The notes under the pieces: generated by a model
What the model saw: the letters and a program-made list of their open reading frames with translations, nothing else
Database searches by the model: none
What the model was told of the DNA's origin: nothing
Source: CAYONM01 sp964405325
GTDB taxonomy: Bacteria > Planctomycetota > UBA11346
Reading direction: 5' to 3'
DNA length: 36,944 nt
Assembly: GCA_964405325.1 (NCBI GenBank)
Contig: CAYONM010000011.1
Span: 1-36,944 of the forward strand
In this document: positions 30,558 to 36,944 of the stretch, in pieces
Numbering within the stretch: position 1 is the stretch's first letter
Layout of the letters: each line of letters opens with the position of its first letter
Translations under genes and position numbers: made by a program

Positions 30558-33530
30558 TTAATTCCCAGACGACTTGGCCCGGAACAAATCCGCGTAGCGC
30601 TGATCCACCGCATACCAGTCGATCAATCCCTCCGCCTGCCAGTCCGGATCCAAAACGCCATAGCGTTGCATTTCCCTGATATACGCCTCGTGCGGAATGA
30701 AATGCGGTTGGTCGTAGCGGCCAGTTTCGGCCAGGAGCTGTGCGGCGGCTTGGATACTTGCCAGCAGGGCGCGGTAATCGGCATCGCCAACGTCGGTAAA
30801 GACCGGGCCCGGGCAGCGTTCCAAGCCACCAGCTTCGCTCGCCAAGGGAGCCAATACTAACAGCGAGCGATCTGGCAGACTGAGATCAAAGGCGTACAGG
30901 CCGCGGTTGCCGATGCCGTCGCGCTCTTTGAGCCAACGTTTTATCTGCAGCGATTCGTTCGCTTGGTCCTGGCCGTGGCAGGCACCGCAGCGGCGCTGCA
31001 AAACTCCTCGATCAACATCCAGGTGACCGCTACCCGGTCGCGGGAAGGTGCTGACGTTGCCCCGGCCCAAGGCGGCATAACTGCCGGCGTGCTGCGCACC
31101 GCCGTCGATCCAAGTCAATAGGCGCTCGCGCTCGGCCACGGCCAGTTGCACACCATGGTGTCCGGCATCCAAGGTCTGGATCAGCGGGCTGGCACCGGAA
31201 CCGTCGCTGCCTGGATCGCGGTTGCCCTCGTAACTCTGCGAAACTTGCACCAGGTGCCGCCACATCAAAAAACTATAACTGCGGGTATGCACCGGGCCGC
31301 GATGGTTATCCAGAATCAGGCGGCCAGCATAGTCACGATCGTTGTGGCAAGAGACGCAGTGCCGATCGAGAATGGGCTGCACATCGCGCCGGTAGTCGAT
31401 GATACCGTCAACGCCATGAATCGCTTCCAAGGGGCTGACCGGCCGCTGCGTAGCCTGCAGATTCCGCAACGAGGTTGCCGGCGTGCGGGTGCGCTGCTCA
31501 TGGCAGCCAACGCAGCTGGTCACCTCACCCGGCATCACCGAGACACTGGAAGCCATGCGCTTGACCGCCCGGCCCTGGGCGTCGCAGGCAACGAAAAACA
31601 CCGCGCGGTTTGCCGGCAGCTCGAAGGCGGCGGAGCCATCCGCTTCCACCGGCACCCGGCCCAGGGGCTGAGTGAGGTGGAACATGGTGGTCGCACCGAT
31701 GTTGTCCTGGGAGAAATTGACGCTGATCGGCATGGGCAGGACTTCGTAGACGCGTAGGCTACGGATCGGATTGGCGGTGTCCCGTGGCATGTTCCGGCCC
31801 AGGTGCACATCGGCCAGGATCATGGTGCCCGTATCACCGCTCGGATCGAACTGATCGGGGATCACCGGCTCGCGCTCACGTACCACGAGCGGGCGAGGTT
31901 CGTGTAAACCCACCTCACCGGCATCGGGCAGCTGGTACAGCAGCTGTTCGCGACCGGACAGGTCCAACAGGTATAAACCATCGTCACGGCCAGCCAGGAC
32001 CAAGCCACCAGGCAGAGGATAGGGGTCCACCCAGCGCGCCGCCGACGAATATTTCCGGCCGGGGGTAATCACCTGCGCCGAGGCGTCGTGATCGGGTCCC
32101 AGATCCGGGGTAATGACAGCCAGATTGCCACGATGATCGGTATGGCCGTGGTACTTGCCGTAGGTGGCGATCACCTCGCGTGTACCGGGAATGGGCTTGG
32201 CATCGGCGATGGTGGCACCCTCGACCTTGTTCATGTTACCGAAATACACCGTCGGCGCGCTACCATCGGGATTCATGGTCCACAGATGGTGATAATTGAT
32301 AAAACTGCGTTCGATGTAGTCCCAACGTAAGAACAACAGCCGACCATCGGGCATCACCCAGGGCGTATTCTCGGTATCCATGCTGGCGGATAATTGCCGG
32401 ATGCCGCTGCCATCGGCATGCATGCGATACAGCAGGCCGACTGGTGAATGAAAGCAGGGCACGTAGCGACGGGCGCGGGCAGAGATAAACGCGACATCAC
32501 CATCGGGCAGCCAGCAGGGCTCGATATCGTCAAAGACGCCATCGGTCAATTGCTGCGGCTCACCCCCCTGTGCAGACATTCGATACAAATGGTAGGTCTC
32601 GGTTTCAGCAGGTCGCCAGGAAAACAAGATGGTATCGCCATCGTAGTGCACCACCGGGTCGCGCACCGCGCCGTCCGGATCGTCCACCAGCGCAGTCACC
32701 GCGTTATCAGCCAGGCGGAGACGCCACAGACCGCCGCCGCCAGCACTATAATATTTTTCGCTCGGGTCGGAGCACTTGTAGCCGAAATTCGCGTACCAGT
32801 GCCAATCCCGTCCTGGGGTCCGGGTGGCAAAGACCACCTCCCGCAGCCCCTGCGCCAGCAGCAACTGGGCCGCGGACCGGGCGCGCATCGCTTGCCAACG
32901 GGGCGCAGCAGCCTGGATCGCCGCCGCCGGCAATGGAGATTCTTGAACCAGCGACTGCTGCAGCGCTGCCAATTGCTGATCCCGTTCGACGATCACGCTC
33001 TGCAGGTCCACCACCGACACACCAATGGCCTGCTGTCGTTCCAACAACCAGCGCGGATCACCGTCAAGCAAGCCCAGCAGATCCTGACAATGGGCCAGGC
33101 GGGCAAAACGAACGATTCGAGCAATACTGTCAGCGTCGTTGTCGTTCTGTTCCGTCAGCAGGGTGATGATTGCGTCCGGCAAGACACCGCTGGCCTCCAG
33201 ATCCGCGACCGCCTTGCCCAGCGCCTTCTGTTCGATCGCGGCTAATCGTTTATCCTCGCCAAGCAGCCACGGTCGTTCGAGTTTGCCCGGCAGCAGCTCC
33301 CGCCAGCGCCGGCCCTGTCGGGGAAAATCCGCGACCAGTGCATCCCACAGATCCCAGTAGACCTGCTTACCCCGGTCCGGTTCGGCCTGGTCCATCCAGG
33401 CCTTGGCGTGCTGGCGGATATGCTGCACGGTGGTCCGGAAATCCTGCCCCTCGGGGTAGATTTCGGCTGGCGGGCGTTCGGCAGCCCCCAGCACAGCCAG
33501 CAGACCCAGAAGCACAAATAGTCGAATCAT
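30558..33530 (-). CDS. Secreted TolB-like propeller protein with three c-haem motifs (HzsA-related type)
   Basis: This gene encodes 990 residues from the ATG at 33530, giving a signal peptide (FVLLGLLAVLGAAE). Residues about 20-230 are helical. Residues 230-620 carry PD40/TolB-like repeats (CWLPDGDVAFISARARRYVP, W-V-M-P-D-G-R-L-L-F, GSGIRQLSA). The C-terminal third has three CxxCH sites: CVGCH (673-677), CVSCH (725-729) and CGACH (848-852), with the motif D-V-Q-P-I-L-D-R-H before the second. This layout is found in PVC-group secreted proteins annotated as hydrazine-synthase-alpha-like, but it does not imply anammox. The role is probably periplasmic redox chemistry. It starts 19 bases after the PQQ-propeller gene and so is its operon partner. 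Confidence 0.88.
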   Translation of the reverse strand: MIRLFVLLGLLAVLGAAERPPAEIYPEGQDFRTTVQHIRQHAKAWMDQAEPDRGKQVYWDLWDALVADFPRQGRRWRELLPGKLERPWLLGEDKRLAAIEQKALGKAVADLEASGVLPDAIITLLTEQNDNDADSIARIVRFARLAHCQDLLGLLDGDPRWLLERQQAIGVSVVDLQSVIVERDQQLAALQQSLVQESPLPAAAIQAAAPRWQAMRARSAAQLLLAQGLREVVFATRTPGRDWHWYANFGYKCSDPSEKYYSAGGGGLWRLRLADNAVTALVDDPDGAVRDPVVHYDGDTILFSWRPAETETYHLYRMSAQGGEPQQLTDGVFDDIEPCWLPDGDVAFISARARRYVPCFHSPVGLLYRMHADGSGIRQLSASMDTENTPWVMPDGRLLFLRWDYIERSFINYHHLWTMNPDGSAPTVYFGNMNKVEGATIADAKPIPGTREVIATYGKYHGHTDHRGNLAVITPDLGPDHDASAQVITPGRKYSSAARWVDPYPLPGGLVLAGRDDGLYLLDLSGREQLLYQLPDAGEVGLHEPRPLVVREREPVIPDQFDPSGDTGTMILADVHLGRNMPRDTANPIRSLRVYEVLPMPISVNFSQDNIGATTMFHLTQPLGRVPVEADGSAAFELPANRAVFFVACDAQGRAVKRMASSVSVMPGEVTSCVGCHEQRTRTPATSLRNLQATQRPVSPLEAIHGVDGIIDYRRDVQPILDRHCVSCHNDRDYAGRLILDNHRGPVHTRSYSFLMWRHLVQVSQSYEGNRDPGSDGSGASPLIQTLDAGHHGVQLAVAERERLLTWIDGGAQHAGSYAALGRGNVSTFPRPGSGHLDVDRGVLQRRCGACHGQDQANESLQIKRWLKERDGIGNRGLYAFDLSLPDRSLLVLAPLASEAGGLERCPGPVFTDVGDADYRALLASIQAAAQLLAETGRYDQPHFIPHEAYIREMQRYGVLDPDWQAEGLIDWYAVDQRYADLFRAKSSGN

Positions 33531-33549
33531 GACACGCTGCTTTCTGCCT

Positions 33550-35062
33550 TCAGTAAGCAATGATACCCCGTTTGCTCGCCAGAATCAGCACGCCATCGCT
33601 GGCAGTGGGGGTGGCGATGACATCCTCGGTCTCATAACGGCCAAGAATCTGCGCCGCGCGGCCCGCGGCACAGACGAAAATCTCCTTGGCATCGGTACCG
33701 ACATACACCTTGCCGTCGGCCAACAAAATGGACCGGCAAGCAACTTTGGCCTCCAGGTCCACCTGCCACAGCCGCTCACCGGTGGCGAGTTCACGACATT
33801 CCAGATAACCGGCGGTATCGGCGGTGTAGAGCAAGCCATCGGCAATGGCCGCGCTGGCCTGCAGACGACCGATGTCGCGATCACTCCAGACCACGCCGCC
33901 ATCCACCGGATCGATGCACAACAGCTGACCCGGCCCCAATTTTCGGCGGCCATCGGTCTGAGAGTAATAGCAATCGCGGCCAATACCGATGTAGACCAGG
34001 CCGCCGTGATAAACCGGAGTAGCGATGATCTCGCATGGGCCGCCACGGCGATGCTGTTCCTTGTCCATGGGCACCCAATCCAGCTTCGGATATTTATTCA
34101 TTTCTGAAGGCTTGGCGGTGTAGAGGATGGGCTTGCCGTCCCGTTCCCGATAATCTGGCGGATTGCAGTCGGTGCTCCAGATCGGTTCGAACCAGACGAC
34201 ACCGCCATCCTGACGTGGCGTCACTGGCGCGAAGGCATGCAGCACGCCGTAGCCATCACCCCAGACGATGCGCGGCTCCATCGGCGAAAGCCAGGCAGGG
34301 CGATGACCATTGGCCATGAAAAATATACGGAATATCCACCTTGGCCCGTCCCACCAAAGCACCGGTCTGGGCATCGACGGCAATCAGACTGGGAATGGCC
34401 GTATTCGTACCCCAGCTGTGGGAGGTATTGACATACAAGATGTCATCATGCAGCAGCACCGTGCCGGCTGGCGCATCGTGATACCCTGGATTCAGCGTGC
34501 CGCGGATATCGAAACGCCAAAGGATATCGCCGCAGTTGTCGGGCAGACTGGTCAGTGACTTCTCGGGATTGCGGTTCAGGTAGGCCAATTCGTCAGTGAT
34601 GACACCATCGTTGCCATTGGCCATGCCGTGCAGGTCCAGGCAGAGCAGATCGCCCAAGGCCATCAGGTAGACCTTGTCCGCCACGATCACCGGGGCGGAA
34701 CAGACGCCGTAGGTGGCGGCGTAACCGCGCATGGGTACGGCCAATTCCCACAACAGGCTGCCGTCTGCCAGACTCCGGCAGAACACCGAACCACCCTTGC
34801 GGCCGCCAGCGGCGTCGCGCATGGCCTCGTTTTGAAGGCAGCGCAGGTCGCCACCGAAGACGATCCGATCGGCCACAATGGTGGGACGGGAATAATAGTA
34901 ACCGGCCCGGAACTCGGCCCGCCAGGTACCGGGACCGGACAGATCGAACGGCAGATCCACCGCCGGCAGGCTGCCGTTGCGATGCGGATCATCGGTCCAC
35001 TGGGCAGTGGCGGCGGCCAGCAGGCCGGCACAGAGCAGCAGGACACAAAGGCGAATCGGCAT
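33550..35062 (-). pseudogene. Secreted PQQ-like beta-propeller protein, frameshifted
   Basis: The gene starts at 35062 (RBS AAGGGA) with a signal peptide (LCVLLLCAGLLAAATA). Its first 255 or so codons run 35062 to about 34280, with propeller strands such as PTIVADRIVFGGDLRCL, APVIVADKVYLMALGDLLCL and DDILYVNTSHSWGTN. The frame then closes at 34256. The rest continues in the -1-shifted frame to 33550 (EPRIVWGDGYGVLHAF, ATPVYHGGLVYIG, IADGLLYTADTAG). Adding one G near 34276-34281 would restore a continuous reading SPCLAFADG-EPRIVWGDGYG of about 504 residues. PQQ-type propellers of this kind are usually periplasmic. Whether this is a true mutation or a sequencing error cannot be decided here. 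Confidence 0.85.
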
Positions 35063-35126
35063 GACACATCCCTTATCTCTTGCGTTGCAGCCCGGCGACC
35101 CGGCTTACAGACGACAAGACCCTGAC

Positions 35127-35148
35127 ATGACCGTATTTACAAGGTCAT
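35127..35148. promoter_or_regulatory. Candidate operator upstream of the PQQ-propeller gene
   Basis: Within the 128-bp gap before the propeller gene lies the inverted repeat ATGACC-N10-GGTCAT. The arms are short (6 bp) but perfect, and the position, 65 bases upstream of the start codon, suits a regulator site for the propeller operon. No other structure stands out in this gap. Confidence 0.3.
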
Positions 35149-35190
35149 ACCAAAGACGAGCACGGGCCTACCAAATCAGTCATGCCTGGA

Positions 35191-36585
35191 TCAGATCAGA
35201 CTTTCCAAGACCGCTCGCACGGGCGCACCTTCGCAGGTCGGTAGCGAGAGGGGCAGACAATGCAGGCGATAGGCACCAGGGGTGATGGCGATCAGATTCA
35301 GCCCCTCCAAACAGACGACGCCGGTGCCCAACAGCACCCGATGGGTCGGCTCGCCATCACCATAGGGAGCAACGGACAGATAATCGATGCCCACCAGTCG
35401 AACGCCACGCTCGACCAGCCACTGAGCCCCCTCGGGAGTGATGGCGACGAAGTCCGTAGCAAATTCCGTCCGGCTGGCCCAGAGCTCGCTGTTGTCGGTG
35501 CGCAACAGCACCCGCTCGATGCCCTCGGGCAGGCCAGCCGCAGCCAGGCTGCTGGCATCCACCACAGCGCGACCGCGCAAGTCCAAGACCCGGCAGGAAC
35601 CGTCCAGACGCTCCAGAGCGATGCTGCCAATGCGCTCACCGTCTTTCATGAAATGCGCCGGCGCATCGATGTGAGTGCCGACATGGGTCCCCAGATGCAA
35701 ACGGCTGACGGTGCTGTGGTGGTCATCGTCGATCTCGGGCCCGAATTCGATGCCCACTGGCTGATCCCCTGGCCACACCGGCAGCTGCGGGGTTATGGGA
35801 ATCGAGATGTCCAACAGCTGGCGCGGCGCGAACACACCGCTGGAGGCACGGGCGATCAGACCCTGCGGCGGAATCTGGGTCACTGCCGCCACTTCCTGCC
35901 CATCGACCTGGGCCTGCAACAGGCGACCAGCCTGTCGGCCCTGGGCCTTGAGCGAAATGGCGACACTGCTCAGAGGTAGACTGCGCCCGGCGGGCAGGGG
36001 GTCGTTGTTGACGCCGACGATGGCCAGATCCTCGGGGACCTGACGTTGGCAGGCCTGGGCTGCCGCGATCCAAGCATGCGCCAGCCCGTCGGTGACGCAG
36101 AACAGACCGGATCCAGCCGGCAACTCGTGCAGGATGACGCTGGGGTCGACATCGTGGCCAAACTCGCGCACGGTGCGTCCGGCTTCGGTGCAGGCCGTAA
36201 CAAAACCAATCATACGCCGACGACTGAAGGTGGCCGGAAAACCCGCCGCCAGCAGATCGCCCGAACAAGCCCCCAGCAGATGCTCGCCAGCCAGACGGCC
36301 GGCCGCTTCGTCGTCCAAGGCGATCACCGGAATCTGATGCTCTTGCCACTCCATGGCCCGAGCCACCAGCGCCCCCCCATGCTGCCGCAAAACCGGTAAT
36401 TGCTCGGAGCAGTCGTAATGCAGGAGGATCCAGGCCTGGACCAACGGCGCCACCGCCGGAATATCCTCCGGCAGGCAACACAGCGGACGCGGTGGCAGTC
36501 CGCCGCGCCAAGCGCTGGCAAGTCCACTGAGAAAATCCTGCTGCCCGGCAAAGCTGCGGCCGACGATTCCAATACGCGTAATCAT
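35191..36585 (-). CDS. XylR/LacI-type ligand-binding domain fused to cyclase (kynurenine formamidase-like) enzyme
   Basis: This gene encodes 464 residues from the ATG at 36585, 2 bases after the upstream stop (TGA-CC-ATG). Residues 1-265 match the sugar-binding sensor of XylR-type regulators (start RIGIVGRSFAG, LAIVGVNNDP, LPLSSVAISLKAQGRQAG, and IPPQGLIARASSGVFA at the end). In XylR an AraC helix-turn-helix follows at that point. Here instead residues 270-464 are a complete cyclase-family enzyme (LLDISIPITPQLPVWPGD, metal motif HLGTHVGTHIDAPAHF near 296-311, VGIDYLSVAP). Cyclase-family enzymes hydrolyse amide or cyclic substrates such as formylkynurenine. The sensor might regulate or feed the enzyme. 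No DNA-binding domain remains. Confidence 0.85.
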   Translation of the reverse strand: MITRIGIVGRSFAGQQDFLSGLASAWRGGLPPRPLCCLPEDIPAVAPLVQAWILLHYDCSEQLPVLRQHGGALVARAMEWQEHQIPVIALDDEAAGRLAGEHLLGACSGDLLAAGFPATFSRRRMIGFVTACTEAGRTVREFGHDVDPSVILHELPAGSGLFCVTDGLAHAWIAAAQACQRQVPEDLAIVGVNNDPLPAGRSLPLSSVAISLKAQGRQAGRLLQAQVDGQEVAAVTQIPPQGLIARASSGVFAPRQLLDISIPITPQLPVWPGDQPVGIEFGPEIDDDHHSTVSRLHLGTHVGTHIDAPAHFMKDGERIGSIALERLDGSCRVLDLRGRAVVDASSLAAAGLPEGIERVLLRTDNSELWASRTEFATDFVAITPEGAQWLVERGVRLVGIDYLSVAPYGDGEPTHRVLLGTGVVCLEGLNLIAITPGAYRLHCLPLSLPTCEGAPVRAVLESLI

Positions 36586-36587
36586 GG

Positions 36588-36848
36588 TCAAATGCTTGGC
36601 TCCGGACGCCTGCTGGCAATCGGACATCGGGCGAAATCGGCAACGGCGCGCATGTCGGTCATCAGACGAACATGCCAGAGCGTCGGTGGCGCCTGCCGCC
36701 CCCCGACCAATACCGGACAAACCATCTGCTTGCCGAACTGCGACACCGCCGCCCAGGTACCGGCAGCGGACTGCTCACTGAGGGTGATCCATACCGCTGC
36801 GGCACGTTCACGTCGGGCCGCTTGCTGGAGAATGGCCAACTGATTCAA
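36588..36848 (-). CDS. Small protein of unknown function, coupled to the sensor-cyclase gene
   Basis: This gene encodes 86 residues from a TTG start preceded by GAAGGG. Its TGA stop is 2 bases before the next ATG, a typical translational-coupling distance that supports its reality. The sequence (AILQQAARRERAAAVWITL, then V-C-P-V-L-V-G-G-R) is unrecognised. With no signal peptide or membrane helix it is probably cytoplasmic. It may be the tail of a longer gene that continues upstream with a different start outside what I can resolve; the remaining 96 bases of the window show nothing further. Confidence 0.45.
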   Translation of the reverse strand: MNQLAILQQAARRERAAAVWITLSEQSAAGTWAAVSQFGKQMVCPVLVGGRQAPPTLWHVRLMTDMRAVADFARCPIASRRPEPSI

Positions 36849-36944
36849 TACCCTTCGCCATCACGTCACGCCGGCCGCGACGGTGCCAATAGGGCACCTC
36901 TATAAACTCAGGTCGAGCCAGGCGCAGACGATTTTTGGTCCTGC

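Noticed and set aside
1..36944. CRISPR arrays, tRNA, rRNA or transposase genes
   Set aside because: No regularly spaced direct repeats, tRNA-like cloverleaf or rRNA-like conserved blocks were seen, and no frame has transposase motifs.

Overview
The window is 36.9 kb of GC-rich bacterial DNA, mostly coding on both strands with short intergenic spaces. No rRNA, tRNA or taxonomic marker is present, so the host is inferred. Three features suggest a Gram-negative, flagellated member of, or close to, the PVC superphylum (planctomycete/lentisphaerote/verrucomicrobial type). They are XylR/LacI- and AraC-type regulators beside carbohydrate genes, large secreted multi-haem propeller proteins, and GC-rich palindromic intergenic repeats. 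FliW next to nonulosonate genes points to glycosylated flagellin. This assignment is tentative.

Region 1 (1-17425) is a contractile injection system (CIS) locus. A divergent 775-aa lipoprotein gene (182-2509, minus) faces a plus-strand operon. The operon encodes a possible terminator/cap protein (3074-3739), sheath, tube, a small protein, a LysM-like tube-baseplate connector, a VgrG-like spike, gp25, baseplate J and tail protein I. Without a break it continues into three translationally coupled non-phage genes: an Ig-like/PASTA membrane protein, and two paralogous proteins with an N-terminal nucleoside-deoxyribosyltransferase/TIR-like (DRHyd) domain and a TPR/DUF4071-like domain. The second paralogue ends in a SLATT/DUF4231-like two-helix membrane domain. 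A well-placed internal Shine-Dalgarno and in-frame ATG suggest that this domain is also made alone. Baseplate J carries a C-terminal BNR-type beta-propeller. A 53-aa Cys-rich ORF with a strong RBS follows. I find no tail ATPase, tape measure, PAAR tip or tail fibre here. My working hypothesis is a membrane-associated CIS wired to a nucleotide/NAD-type signalling or cell-death module.

The CIS operon is studded with non-coding repeats at almost every larger gene junction, yet none interrupts a large CDS. There are three copies of a 162-bp MITE-like element, two of which start exactly at the TAA stop codons of the sheath and spike genes. A second, hairpin-rich family has three copies. Degenerate 'CACAGAG'-type repeats also occur.

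Region 2 (18006-21560) holds a TlpA-like thioredoxin with TPRs, a small zinc-ribbon-like protein, an HD phosphohydrolase, a small basic protein and a family 4 uracil-DNA glycosylase.

Region 3 (21593-28362) is a mosaic. Three orphan 3' gene ends (a LacI-type regulator, a glycyl radical enzyme and BioB) lie between intact genes: a GH63/trehalase-like glycosidase with a divergent AraC regulator, NeuB/PseI synthase, a fused PseC aminotransferase-RmlD reductase, and divergent FliW.

Region 4 (28506-36848) encodes secreted propeller proteins and a sensor-enzyme fusion. There is a YVTN-propeller di-haem peroxidase-like protein with a clear terminator, and on the opposite strand a PQQ-like propeller gene (frameshifted) followed by a 990-aa TolB-like propeller with three CxxCH motifs. 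Upstream of these lies an unusual fusion of a XylR/LacI-type ligand-binding domain to a cyclase (kynurenine formamidase-like) enzyme in place of the DNA-binding domain.
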